From positions 3,224,001 to 3,288,000 of the forward strand of contig CBDCTY010000002.1 of NCBI GenBank assembly GCA_965222445.1: a DNA stretch of 64,000 nucleotides, read 5' to 3'. A program made the translations under genes and the position numbers. The notes beneath the pieces were generated by a model. It ran no database searches and was not told where the DNA came from. It was given only the letters and a program-made list of their open reading frames with translations. Positions within the stretch are counted from its first letter, which is position 1; each line of letters begins with the position of its first letter. Shown piece by piece: positions 8,504 through 17,337 of this stretch. This stretch comes from GCA-958296115 sp965222445 (GTDB lineage: Bacteria > Chloroflexota > Dehalococcoidia > Lucifugimonadales > CAJWER01).

Positions 8504-9895
8504 ATGAACGTCATCTGGATCGTTGCGGACACCTTCAGACAGGACCACCTGGGGGCTTATGGCAAGGCCGAAATCAGGACGCCGGCTCTCGACGCCCTGG
8601 CCGCGAAATCCACGCGGTTCGAGCGCCACTACGCCGCGGGATTCCCGACGATGCCCACCCGCGCGGACCACGCAACGGGCCGATGGACCATGTCGTTCAT
8701 GGGGTGGGAGCCGATACCGGACGAGGCTTCGACGCTTGCGGAGATGCTGGCCCGCGAGGGCGTTCACACCGCCGCCATGGTCGACACGCCCTTCTACCTG
8801 CGCGGCGGCATGAACTACGACAAGGGCTACCAGACGTTCTCGATGTCCACGGGCCAGGAGGGCTCTGTGACGCGCCTCATCGAGGCCCATCATCACGAGT
8901 CGCGGGACGCGCGGGAGGCCTGGCGGTTCGAGTCGGACCGGAACGTGGCACAGACGATGACCCGCGCGATGGAGTGGCTCCAGCTCCACTACAAGGAGGA
9001 CTTCTTCCTCTACGTCGACACATGGGACCCGCACGAGCCGTGGGACGCGCCCAGCTACTACACCGAGATGTACATGCCCGACTACGACGGCGAGGTTGTG
9101 CAGCCCATATACGGCCACTGGCAGGACTCGCCCGGGTTCGCCGAAGAGCGCGTCAGGAAGGCCCTGGCCACCTACAAGGGCGAGGTGACGATGGTCGACA
9201 CCTGGATCGGCTACCTGCTCCGCACCGTGGAGAACATGGGCCTGATGGAGAACACGGCCATCGTGTTCACGTCGGACCACGGCTTCTACTTCGGAGAGCA
9301 CGACGGGCTCTTCGGCAAGCTAACCTTCGCCAAGCAGCCGGACGGCGCCCTCTACAGCCATGGCGATCCGAACGCCATGTGGGACTTCTCGCCCCTGTAC
9401 GAGGAGATCGTGCTGGTGCCGCTGCTGGTCTACGTGCCGGGAGCGAGCCCGGGCGTATACTGCGGGCTGACCTCGGCAATCGACGTGATGCCAACGGTGC
9501 TGGATGTAATGGGCAAGCCGACACCTGGCTACGTGGAGGGCGTCTCGCTCCTGCCGAAAGTCCACGACCCTTCGATGCCGGGTCGCGACTTCACCGTATC
9601 GACCGTACCCTTCGCCAACCCCGGCGACTCGGTGGACTCGGTCGACAACATCAGGCGGAGGCTCGGCATGGCGCCGGTAACGACCGTGTCTACCGACGAG
9701 TGGTCGCTGCTCTACAGCATCGACGTGGGGATGTCACAGCTGTACCACCTGCCCTCGGACCCCGGCCAGCAGGCGGACGCAATAGGCGCCAACCCGGACA
9801 TCGCCAGGTCCGTGCACGAGCGGCTGGTCAAGTTCATGGCCGACACCAGCCTGCCGGAGCCGCTGCAAAAGCCACGGGCAGAACTGCGGCTGTGA
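8504..9895 (+). CDS. Sulfatase-like hydrolase with Thr in the nucleophile position
   Basis: Alkaline-phosphatase superfamily enzyme of 463 residues, cytoplasmic (no signal peptide). Metal-binding motifs are present: WIVADTFRQDHLGAYG at the N-terminus and TSDHGFYFGEHDGLFGK near residue 260. Where true sulfatases have C/S-x-P-S-R, this one has TMPTR (in GFPTMPTRADHATG). The residue that would be converted to formylglycine is therefore Thr. Thr is the nucleophile in related phosphodiesterases and phosphonoacetate hydrolases, so a phospho- or phosphono-ester substrate, or a sulfatase with different chemistry, is possible. The ATG at 8504 follows GGGAG by 8 bases. It is transcribed away from the desulfurase and converges on the dead NYN gene. 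Confidence 0.85.
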   Translation: MNVIWIVADTFRQDHLGAYGKAEIRTPALDALAAKSTRFERHYAAGFPTMPTRADHATGRWTMSFMGWEPIPDEASTLAEMLAREGVHTAAMVDTPFYLRGGMNYDKGYQTFSMSTGQEGSVTRLIEAHHHESRDAREAWRFESDRNVAQTMTRAMEWLQLHYKEDFFLYVDTWDPHEPWDAPSYYTEMYMPDYDGEVVQPIYGHWQDSPGFAEERVRKALATYKGEVTMVDTWIGYLLRTVENMGLMENTAIVFTSDHGFYFGEHDGLFGKLTFAKQPDGALYSHGDPNAMWDFSPLYEEIVLVPLLVYVPGASPGVYCGLTSAIDVMPTVLDVMGKPTPGYVEGVSLLPKVHDPSMPGRDFTVSTVPFANPGDSVDSVDNIRRRLGMAPVTTVSTDEWSLLYSIDVGMSQLYHLPSDPGQQADAIGANPDIARSVHERLVKFMADTSLPEPLQKPRAELRL

Positions 9896-9913
9896 ATGCA
9901 TCCAAGAGTGCCG

Positions 9914-10839
9914 TCACCCTACGACCTCGGGCATTTCATACCTGCGAGGGCTTGTTCTGGCTAGTTTGACCCCTCGCTTTTCTAGGATAGGCCAGAGTTT
10001 GTTCGCGAATTCCGTACCGAAGTTCGCACTTGTCATCTTCGCCATTGCGTTCTTCGGCCATCTCTTCTTGATGATAGGCTGACAATCTGAACTCTTGAAT
10101 GAGCCAGGAGGAATCTCTTCTACAATCAGGGCTGCCATCGTGGCGAGTTCGGGATGTCGCTTGCCACCGTCACCAGACTTTGGATTGGTGCCAGTCTTTA
10201 CCGGGTCACACATCACATGGATGTAGTCATTGGTTAGATAGTCCCTAATCGTCGATGCCTGTGAGGCAGTACGATCCGTCATCATCCACAGAAACGGCGC
10301 GCTCCCTCCTGCCAGTTCTCTCAGCTTTGCATAGAGCGATATGAAATCATTGTCGTCGCTCATGACAGCTACGAACTGAGTGGTGCCAGCCACGAAGTCC
10401 GCAACTGCATCAACCGCCAGCGCAATATCTGCCGAATTCTTCGACCGATCCGTGAAATGCTGGATGCCGTGAACTTCACGGTCAACTGTGGGAATCGACT
10501 CACTGCCCACATCTCCCAAAGCTGAACTCTATCAGCTTGGACGTAAATGTTCAGTCGCGTAACAGGAGGCTAGGGCCTTTCCAAAGTTGGCTCCCTGCGG
10601 AAGGGACATACCCTACCGCCCACCTGGATTCCCGCCTGCGCGAGAATGACGGTATGTGGTTTATGGGACAATGGAAAGGCCCTGACAGGAGGCACCTGGC
10701 CTGGCCACGATCCGATGACGGCTCCAATAAGGTTCTGGGACTTATCCTACAAGTTCTCAGTGTCAACGTACAAGGCCGCTTCAGGGGCAGGGGCTTCTCT
10801 CGTGGCGTTATCGGCTGGAGAACCGCTTTGTATACTCAT
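9914..10839 (-). pseudogene. NYN-domain (PIN-like RNase fold) gene with three lesions
   Basis: ATG at 10837-10839 overlaps the HicB-like gene by ATGA. Residues 23-30 read LYVDTENL, the NYN start with its metal-binding Asp. An amber codon follows at 10747-10749. A 114-bp miniature element sits at 10571-10684; removing it with one 9-bp duplication restores VTRLNIYVQADRVQLWEMWA in frame. A further frameshift near 10475 leads to VHGIQHFTDRSKNSADIALA and MSDDNDFISLYAKL, with the second acidic cluster. The C-terminal ~60 residues look like a small winged-helix/OST-HTH-like tail (FANKLWPILEKRGVKLARTS). Intact length would be about 265 residues. NYN proteins are usually metal-dependent nucleases; this copy cannot be made. 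Confidence 0.82.
10571..10684. mobile_element. Miniature inverted-repeat element inside the NYN gene
   Basis: Perfect 12-bp terminal inverted repeats AGGGCCTTTCCA (10572-10583 and, inverted, 10672-10683). Both sides carry the 9-bp target duplication ACAGGAGGC (10562-10570 and 10685-10693). The interior holds the palindromic core GGATTCCCGCCTGCGCGAGA that recurs in variant form near 23802, 46077 and 50626. It has no coding capacity, so it would need a transposase in trans. Confidence 0.85.
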
Positions 10840-11056
10840 GTCAAGTCTTCCAAATCGTGTATTTCCCTAGCAAGGAACTCCTCGAAGTAGTCCGTCCTCT
10901 CGGCGGTCTTCTAGGATAAGGGCAATTGCCTCGGCGAGGTCTCGACGCGCCTCTTCTTTGGTTGTCCCTTGGCCGTTAAGCCCCAGGCACTTCAGGGCAG
11001 TAGGCCACATACCACACGTCGTCTCTCTCAATTACGGCGGTGAATTCGTTTCGCAT
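10836..11056 (-). pseudogene. HicB-like antitoxin gene, frameshifted
   Basis: ATG at 11056 gives MRNEFTAVIERDDVWYVAYC then PEVPGA and a TAA at 10976-10978. Skipping one T resumes NGQGTTKEEARRDLAEAIAL and ILEDRRED, the HicB partial RNase-H-like fold. A tandem GGACGGAC near 10893 then shifts the frame again: one reading stops as GLLRGVPC, the other gives YFEEFLAREIHDLEDLT and overlaps the NYN start by ATGA. HicB normally neutralises HicA; no hicA is seen, and the translationally coupled partner is the NYN gene. Confidence 0.72.
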
Positions 11057-11097
11057 CTCCACTTCACTCCCTTCGGAGAGTGCCTCTCTGGAGCGGA

Positions 11098-12798
11098 TTA
11101 GCCGTCCAGCAGATCCCTGACTCGGGCGACGGCCTCGCCGCGGGGGACCATACTGGCTTCACCGCCGGACCTGGCCTTCATCTCGACCTCGCCGTTGCGC
11201 AGGTTGCGGGGGCTGACGACCACTCGTACCGGAAGACCGAGCAGATCGGCGTCGTTGAACTTCACTCCCGCCGACTCCTCGCGGTCGTCGTAGAGCGCAT
11301 CCAGACCAGCGCCCCGCATCTCCTCATAGAGGGCGCCGGCCTCATCCGCAACGGCTGCGTTACGGACGTTGAGGGCGGTAAGCAGCACAGTGTAGGGTGC
11401 GATGCTGGCCGGAAGGACCATGCCGTTCTCGTCGTGGTTCTGTTCGACCGCCGCCGCTAGGAGGCGGCCGACTCCGATGCCGTAGCAGCCCATGACTATT
11501 GGCTGCTGCACACCGCTCTCGTCCGGGTATACTGCGCCCAGCACCTCGCTGTACTTGGTCCCCAGCTTGAATATGTGGCCCACCTCGATGCCACGCGCGG
11601 ACCTGAATGCCGAGCCGCACTTCGCACAGGCGTCGCCCTCCTGGGCAAGAGCGATGTCGGTGAGGATGTCGGCCTTGAAGTCTCGGCTGTAGTTGGCATT
11701 GAGCAGGTGGTAGTCCTCCCGGTTCGCCCCAACCGCGAAGTTTGACCCCAGCATCACGGAGTCGTCGGCTACCACCCTGATGCCGGACAGCCCGACGGGA
11801 GATGCCGATCCCGCGATGAGGCCGGCGTCCCGTACCTCCGTCGGCGAGGCCAGACGCAGGTCGGGAGCGCCGCCGAGGGCGTTCCGGAGCTTGACCTCGT
11901 TGACCTCCAGGTCGCCGCGAATGGTGACGAACACCACATCGCCGTCGGCGACGTAGAACACCGCCTTCAGGGTCTTGCTCTCGGGCACGTCGAGGAATTG
12001 GGCCAGATCATCGATGGTGCGCAGGCCAGGGGTGTGGACGTCCTCGAGTGGCTTCTGCTCCTCAGTTTGCATGGGCGGCTTCACGAAGACCGCCTTCTCC
12101 GCATTGGCCGCGTAGCCGCACCCTTCGCAGATCATCACGGTGTCCTCGCCCGAGTCCGCAACCAGGATGAACTCCTGGGAGTCGCGGCCGCCTATGGTGC
12201 CGCTGTCGGCCTCGACCATGATGGCGTCGAGGCCGCATCGCGCGTAAATGTTCTTGTACGCCTCCTCCATCGAGTCGTAGCTGGCGTCCAGCTCCTCCTG
12301 GCCGATGTCGAAGCTGTACGCGTCCTTCATGTCAAACTCGCGGACGCGCAGCAGGCCGCCCCGGGGCCGTGGCTCGTCCCGGAACTTCGTCTGTATCTGG
12401 TAGAGGATGAGTGGCAGGTCGCGGTAGCTGTTGACGTTGGCCTTGACCATTGTCGTCAGCAGCTCTTCGTGGGTGGGCGCGAGCACCATTTCGCGGTCGC
12501 GCCGGTCCCTGAGGCGAAACATGCCCTCCCCATAGTCCTCGTCGCGGCCGGACTCCTGCCAGAGCTCTCTCGGCTGGAGCACCGACATGCGAAGCTCCTG
12601 CCCCCCCGCCGCATCCATCTCCTCGCGTATGATCTGCTCGATCTTGCGCAGTGAGCGCCAGGCCAGCGGCAGGTAGCTGAATATGCCGGACGAGACCTGG
12701 TGAATGAAGCCGGCCCGCAGCATCAGCCTGTGGCAGGCAAGCTCCGCCTCATGTGGGTCATCCCTGAGGGTTTTCCCGAAGAGCCTAGACAGTCTCAA
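11098..12798 (-). CDS. proS: Prolyl-tRNA synthetase
   Basis: Charges tRNA-Pro in the cytoplasm. The 566-residue size and the inserted editing domain (around residues 225-390, with FVTIRGDLEVNEVKL) mark the bacterial-type enzyme. Class II motif 2 lies in TKFRDEPRPRGGLLRVREFD and motif 3 in MGCYGIGVGRLLAA; the C-terminal anticodon-binding domain holds YDDREESAGVKFNDADLLG. The start is TTG at 12798 behind GGAGGTGA. It is the last gene of a minus-strand block that runs from rpsB; ispG ends 70 bases upstream. Confidence 0.97.
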   Translation of the reverse strand: MRLSRLFGKTLRDDPHEAELACHRLMLRAGFIHQVSSGIFSYLPLAWRSLRKIEQIIREEMDAAGGQELRMSVLQPRELWQESGRDEDYGEGMFRLRDRRDREMVLAPTHEELLTTMVKANVNSYRDLPLILYQIQTKFRDEPRPRGGLLRVREFDMKDAYSFDIGQEELDASYDSMEEAYKNIYARCGLDAIMVEADSGTIGGRDSQEFILVADSGEDTVMICEGCGYAANAEKAVFVKPPMQTEEQKPLEDVHTPGLRTIDDLAQFLDVPESKTLKAVFYVADGDVVFVTIRGDLEVNEVKLRNALGGAPDLRLASPTEVRDAGLIAGSASPVGLSGIRVVADDSVMLGSNFAVGANREDYHLLNANYSRDFKADILTDIALAQEGDACAKCGSAFRSARGIEVGHIFKLGTKYSEVLGAVYPDESGVQQPIVMGCYGIGVGRLLAAAVEQNHDENGMVLPASIAPYTVLLTALNVRNAAVADEAGALYEEMRGAGLDALYDDREESAGVKFNDADLLGLPVRVVVSPRNLRNGEVEMKARSGGEASMVPRGEAVARVRDLLDG

Positions 12799-12868
12799 TT
12801 CTCACCTCCAGTCGGCGGGCATTGGCGGGCATTGGGGTATTGGATTGCAGGAAGGGCGCCGGGCAGAT

Positions 12869-14020
12869 TTAGGCGCCCGACGGGGCAAGGATCTCGGACT
12901 CTGCAGTTCGTACCTCTTCCATTAGCGCGGACAGCATGTCGGCCTCGTCGACGATTCGCGCCTTCTGTCCCTTACGGAAGATGATGGCACGGCCCGCCCC
13001 TGCCGCAATACCGACGTCGGCGTCCTTCGCCTCGCCAGGGCCGTTGACCTCGCAGCCCATGACCGCCACCTTGATGGGTGTCTTGACCTTTGACAGCAGG
13101 TCGTCGACGCTGTTGGCAAGCTTCCTGACATCCACGTCTGCACGGCCGCAGCTCGGGCAGGCCACGAGGACTGCGCCCTCTTTGCGCAGGTCCAACGACT
13201 TGAGGATCTCCATACCCACGTAGACCTCCTCGCACGGGTCGTCGCTGAGCGAGACGCGGATCGTATCGCCTATGCCCTCGTACAGCAGGGCGCCGAGCCC
13301 AATGGCGCTCCTGATGCTGCCCGATCTGGCCGTGCCAGCCTCCGTAATGCCCAGGTGGAAAGGGTACGGGACAAGCCGGGCCATTCTGCGGTACGCCTCT
13401 ATGGTCGTATCGACATCGAATGCCTTGAGCGAAATCTTGATCAGGTCGAAGTCGAGCTCCTCCAGTATCCCGATCTCCCAAAGACCCGTCTCGACCATGT
13501 GGTCGACGATCGTGTACTGTCCCAGCTCAGCCTCGTCCATCTTGGGCAGCTTGTTGACGCCGTCGCGGTGCCGCAGCATCCCGCGCGTCACGCCTATGGC
13601 GCCGACGGGCGGAAGGCTGCCGAAGTTCACGCCTATGCGGATCGGCACCTGCCGGGCCTTCGCCTCGCGAACGATCGTCTCGACCTTGCCCCTATCACGG
13701 ATGTTGCCCGGGTTCAGGCGAAGACAGTCCACCCCGCTCTTCAGCGCTTCAAGGGCTAGCTGGAAGTGGAAGTGAATATCCGCGACGATGGGGATGTTGG
13801 ACAGGCGCTTGATCTCGGCAAGAGCAATGGCCGCATCCATGTCCGGCACGGCGCACCGGGCGATCTCGCAGCCTGCCTCCTCCATCTCGCGAATCTGGAG
13901 CACCGTCGCCTCGACGTCTCGCGTGTCGGTCTTCGTCATGGACTGCACGGTCACGGGGGCGTCGCCGCCCACTTTCACTCCGCCGACATCGATCTGCTTT
14001 GATATCCGTCGCGCTCTCAT
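12869..14020 (-). CDS. ispG: (E)-4-hydroxy-3-methylbut-2-enyl-diphosphate synthase
   Basis: Penultimate step of the methylerythritol phosphate route to isoprenoids, a [4Fe-4S] enzyme. The 383-residue protein starts with a TIM barrel (PVTVQSMTKTDTRD, IVADIHFHFQLALEA, LRLNPGNI) and ends with the cluster domain, where ACPSCGRADVD and AVMGCEVNGPGEAKDADVG carry the three cysteines. The ATG at 14020 follows GGAGG by 5 bases, better supported than farther upstream in-frame starts. It sits between rseP and proS and shares its pathway with dxr three genes upstream. Confidence 0.96.
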   Translation of the reverse strand: MRARRISKQIDVGGVKVGGDAPVTVQSMTKTDTRDVEATVLQIREMEEAGCEIARCAVPDMDAAIALAEIKRLSNIPIVADIHFHFQLALEALKSGVDCLRLNPGNIRDRGKVETIVREAKARQVPIRIGVNFGSLPPVGAIGVTRGMLRHRDGVNKLPKMDEAELGQYTIVDHMVETGLWEIGILEELDFDLIKISLKAFDVDTTIEAYRRMARLVPYPFHLGITEAGTARSGSIRSAIGLGALLYEGIGDTIRVSLSDDPCEEVYVGMEILKSLDLRKEGAVLVACPSCGRADVDVRKLANSVDDLLSKVKTPIKVAVMGCEVNGPGEAKDADVGIAAGAGRAIIFRKGQKARIVDEADMLSALMEEVRTAESEILAPSGA

Positions 14021-14091
14021 ATCCGCCTCCATTTCTGCGTTCAAGCTGCCACTGCGGTAGATCGACAACTGGCGCACTATCGGATGGGTCG

Positions 14092-15291
14092 CTATCTCAG
14101 GAAGCTCTCTCCGTTGACAATCTTGACGATGTCGGAGTAGGTGACCGCAACTATCAGCCCAATTATGACGACAAATCCGACGAGGTGGATCAGCCCCTCC
14201 CGTTGTGGCGATATCCTCTTGCCTTTCCGCACGAACTCGAGGACCACAAACACTATTCTACCGCCGTCCAGCGCCGGAATCGGGAGCAGGTTCACCACGC
14301 CGAGGCTGACGCTCAGCAGGGCCGCAATGCGGAATATCCACGACACTCCAAGCTCCTCGACCACTTCACCTGTCGCATGGGCTATGCCAACCGGCCCCGT
14401 GATGCCGGGATTCGACCTTGTGGCCAAGCCCTCAGTGATGCCGTTCCATGTGAACCCGAGAACGGACCAGATCATGCCCACTGCGTTGGGCACGGCTGAC
14501 CATATCGGCTCGGTCTCAGTGCCGAACTTAGGATTGACCAGGCCGATCATCACGCCGATGGCGCCCTGCGTCATGGTATCGCCAATACTCAGGTCGGGAT
14601 TATAGCGGCGGGCGTCGGACAGGCTGACCTCCGAAGACGGGTCGGTGACCTCATCCACGACCTTGAGTCTGGGAGGGGAGACGCGCGGAGTCACGTTCAC
14701 CGCATCGAAAGTGGCGAGCTCCGGAGACTGCGACAGGCCCATCACTCTGCTCGCCCGTCTGAGGCTGAGCTCGATCGAACGGCCGCTCCCGCCGCGGACG
14801 GATTCCACAAGCTCGCCCGGAGATATGACGGGCTTGCCGTCGACCGCCAGAATCAAGTCGCCACCGCGCAGCCCGGCCTGTTCGGCCGGCGAGCCGGGCG
14901 CTACGGCGGTGATCAGTACCGATCCACCGACCAGGGCGTCATGAGGGAGCATCAGCAGGACCGTGAAGATGACGACAGGCAGTACGAAATTCATGACCGA
15001 CCCGGCAGAGAGGACGATAAGACGCTTGAGCACCGAATGTCGGGCGAAGCTGTCCGGGTCGGACGGGTCCTCTTCGCCGACCATACGCACGAACCCTCCC
15101 AGGGGTATCAGGTTGACCGAATACACCGTGCCCCTGTAGGGGACGCCGAAGATGCGGGGAGGGAAGCCGAAGCCGAACTCGGTGACCTTGATCCCGAACA
15201 GCTTGGCCGTGGTGAAGTGCCCCAGCTCATGTACGAAGATGAGGAACGCCAGGACCGGTACGATGAGGAGCCAGCCGGGCAGGTCAAACAT
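14092..15291 (-). CDS. rseP: RIP metalloprotease (site-2 protease, RseP family)
   Basis: Inner-membrane zinc protease that cuts transmembrane anti-sigma factors. The 399-residue protein has HELGH in the first membrane segment (residues 20-24), a PDZ domain around GSPAEQAGLRGGDLILAVDG, and the second active-site motif in LLPIPALDGGR near residue 325. There are about four membrane spans, the last at the C-terminus. Between PDZ and the C-terminal spans is a ~60-residue insertion (residues 195-260). Its place between dxr and ispG is the common linkage in many bacteria. No anti-sigma/sigma pair is nearby. Confidence 0.95.
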   Translation of the reverse strand: MFDLPGWLLIVPVLAFLIFVHELGHFTTAKLFGIKVTEFGFGFPPRIFGVPYRGTVYSVNLIPLGGFVRMVGEEDPSDPDSFARHSVLKRLIVLSAGSVMNFVLPVVIFTVLLMLPHDALVGGSVLITAVAPGSPAEQAGLRGGDLILAVDGKPVISPGELVESVRGGSGRSIELSLRRASRVMGLSQSPELATFDAVNVTPRVSPPRLKVVDEVTDPSSEVSLSDARRYNPDLSIGDTMTQGAIGVMIGLVNPKFGTETEPIWSAVPNAVGMIWSVLGFTWNGITEGLATRSNPGITGPVGIAHATGEVVEELGVSWIFRIAALLSVSLGVVNLLPIPALDGGRIVFVVLEFVRKGKRISPQREGLIHLVGFVVIIGLIVAVTYSDIVKIVNGESFLR

Positions 15292-15369
15292 GGCTACTTC
15301 ACGGGTCTATGATTCATAGTATGCCGCTCGCCTCATGCAAGGGGTGTGGCGTACTGCCGCCCGCCACTT

Positions 15370-16506
15370 TCACACCCGTGCGGACGCAAGATCCCTGACG
15401 CCCCGATCAGCCCATCTCGCGGCCTCAAGCGCCTGCTCCGGCGTGGGGTCGCTCACTGGTCTATGCCTGTCCAAGGTCTCGCGTATGACGACCGGGATAT
15501 CCAGGAAGCCGATTTTGCGCGAGAGGAACAGGTCCACGGCGGCCTCGTCTGCACCGCAAAGCGCCGCCGGCCACGTCTCTCCACGCTTTGCGAAGTCAAG
15601 GGCAAGCTCGAAGCACGGGTACCGGTCGGGGTCCATCTCCTCGAACGTCAGACTGCCCATCTTGACAGGGTCGAAACGCTCAATGCTGTCATTGCGCACC
15701 CTCTCTGGATGAAATAACGCATACTGAATCGGGAGACGCATGTCCGGCTGCCCGAGATGCGCCTTCATCGCCCCGTCAACGAACTCCACCATTGAGTGGA
15801 TGACACTCTGCGGGTGGATCACCACGTTTATGCTCTCCCACGGGACTCCGAAGAGGTAGTGCGCCTCTATGACCTCGAATGCCTTGTTCATCAGCGTCGC
15901 CGAGTCGACCGTGATCTTCGGCCCCATGCTCCAGGTGGGGTGATTGACCGCCTCTTCCGGCGTAGCCTTCGCCAGCTCAGATTCGGTCCAGCCTCGAAAG
16001 GCCCCGCCGGACGCCGTAATCACCAGGCCTGATATGCCTCGGTCGTCCCCCTGGATGCACTGCCATATTGCGCTCGGCTCGCTGTCTACCGGCAATATCT
16101 CGCCTCCGTGCTCCTCCGCCAGGCGCGTCAGCAACGGACCCGCCATGATGACGGATTCCTTGTTCGCCAGTGCGACGCGCTTCCCTGCCTTCAGCGCCTC
16201 TATGGTGGGGAGCAGTGCCACGTCTCCGACGGTGGCTGTGACAACCGTGTCGACCTCCGGATCGAGCGCCATCTCGACCATGCTCGCCTCGGTCGCTCCA
16301 CCATCCAGGATCGCTGCCTTATCGCGGGGCGTGCCCTCGCAGTAGACCAGTCTGGGTCGGAACTCCCTGGCCTGTGCTTCGAGCAACTGGACGCTGCGCC
16401 GCGCGGCCAGGCCAACAACACGCAGGTCGTCGGGAAATGCCCTTACCACGTCGAGCGTCTGCGTCCCGATGGAGCCCGTCGAGCCGAGTACGGCGAGCCC
16501 CTTCAC
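15370..16506 (-). CDS. dxr: 1-deoxy-D-xylulose-5-phosphate reductoisomerase
   Basis: First committed step of the methylerythritol phosphate pathway; NADPH-dependent. The 378-residue protein starts VKGLAVLGSTGSIGTQTLDV (NADPH-binding Rossmann), has the metal-site region ILPVDSEPSAIWQC and the substrate loop NHPTWSMGPKITVDSATLMN. The GTG at 16506 overlaps the cdsA stop as GTGA, indicating translational coupling. The frame is open much farther upstream, but that part is an antisense-like reading of cdsA. Length is slightly under the usual 385-400. Confidence 0.96.
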   Translation of the reverse strand: MKGLAVLGSTGSIGTQTLDVVRAFPDDLRVVGLAARRSVQLLEAQAREFRPRLVYCEGTPRDKAAILDGGATEASMVEMALDPEVDTVVTATVGDVALLPTIEALKAGKRVALANKESVIMAGPLLTRLAEEHGGEILPVDSEPSAIWQCIQGDDRGISGLVITASGGAFRGWTESELAKATPEEAVNHPTWSMGPKITVDSATLMNKAFEVIEAHYLFGVPWESINVVIHPQSVIHSMVEFVDGAMKAHLGQPDMRLPIQYALFHPERVRNDSIERFDPVKMGSLTFEEMDPDRYPCFELALDFAKRGETWPAALCGADEAAVDLFLSRKIGFLDIPVVIRETLDRHRPVSDPTPEQALEAARWADRGVRDLASARV

Positions 16507-17333
16507 TGAGCTACCCACATGGCAAAAATATACACTAGGGGCAGATTGGGCACAATGGAATCGAGCCTGTCCAGGATGCCGCCGTGACCGGGGATCAAGT
16601 TGCCGGAATCCTTCACTCCCGTCTTCCGCTTCATCCAGGACTCGGCCAGGTCGCCAGCCTGGGCGGCGACGCCGATCAGCAGCCCAAGGAGGAGCTGCGC
16701 CGGAAGTGAGACGGGGAGGCGGAACAGCCTGCCAAGCAAGATGCAGGCGGCGGCAGCGCCCGCAAGTCCCCCAACAGCCCCTTCGCGGGTCTTTCCTGGG
16801 CTGATCTGCGGTGCGAGCGGTATGCGGCCCGCCGTCCGTCCCACATAGAAGGCCGACGTATCGGTGGCGAACGTCACCAGCACCGAGACCAGGACCCATT
16901 CACGGCCCTGCTCCAGACCTCGGAGAAGAGGGCCGAAAGCGAGCAACCCTCCTGTGTACAGCGCAATTCCCATGGCGAGGCGGACGTCGCTCATGAGTAC
17001 GCGGCTCCGGGCGTAACGTACCTGCCAAGTGACATAGGCAAAGGCTGCGACGGCGACCAGCCCGCGCGTCTCGTCGCGCGGCGAAAAGTCCTGGCCGAGG
17101 ACGTACTCGACGGCTACCAAGCATACGGACCACACGACGGTGACCAGCACCGGCGGGCGCCTGTCCACGTTGCCCGCCATGTTCGTCAGCTCCCACGCTC
17201 CGAGCCCCGCGGCCCCGGCTAGCAGGACGGAGAGGTAGGGAGACCCGATCCATATCGTCCCAATCAGGACGGGCACGCCCACAGCAGCGCTGGCCATCCG
17301 GAGGGCCATCTGCCTGCTGATGGTGCGCGGCAC
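16503..17333 (-). CDS. cdsA: Phosphatidate cytidylyltransferase (CDP-diglyceride synthase)
   Basis: Makes CDP-diacylglycerol for phospholipid synthesis; polytopic membrane enzyme. About eight hydrophobic segments are visible. The family signature is at the C-terminus: GDLAESWMKRKTGVKDSGNL followed by IPGHGGILDRLDS. I give the GTG at 17333, 4 bases after the uppS stop; an ATG at 17309 (MALRMASAAVG) is an equally good start and gives 268 residues. The 3' end overlaps dxr by GTGA. Confidence 0.93.
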   Translation of the reverse strand: MPRTISRQMALRMASAAVGVPVLIGTIWIGSPYLSVLLAGAAGLGAWELTNMAGNVDRRPPVLVTVVWSVCLVAVEYVLGQDFSPRDETRGLVAVAAFAYVTWQVRYARSRVLMSDVRLAMGIALYTGGLLAFGPLLRGLEQGREWVLVSVLVTFATDTSAFYVGRTAGRIPLAPQISPGKTREGAVGGLAGAAAACILLGRLFRLPVSLPAQLLLGLLIGVAAQAGDLAESWMKRKTGVKDSGNLIPGHGGILDRLDSIVPNLPLVYIFAMWVAQ

Positions 17334-17337
17334 GGTG

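Noticed and set aside
8446..9969. A long plus-strand frame (about 500 codons) overlapping the sulfatase-like gene
   Set aside because: It is the +1 neighbour of a clear coding frame, is rich in Arg/Gly/Pro as expected of a GC-rich shadow, and matches no family.
16507..16899. N-terminal extension of dxr
   Set aside because: It is a shadow of cdsA; the GTG at 16506 with GTGA overlap and the conserved Rossmann start define the real gene.
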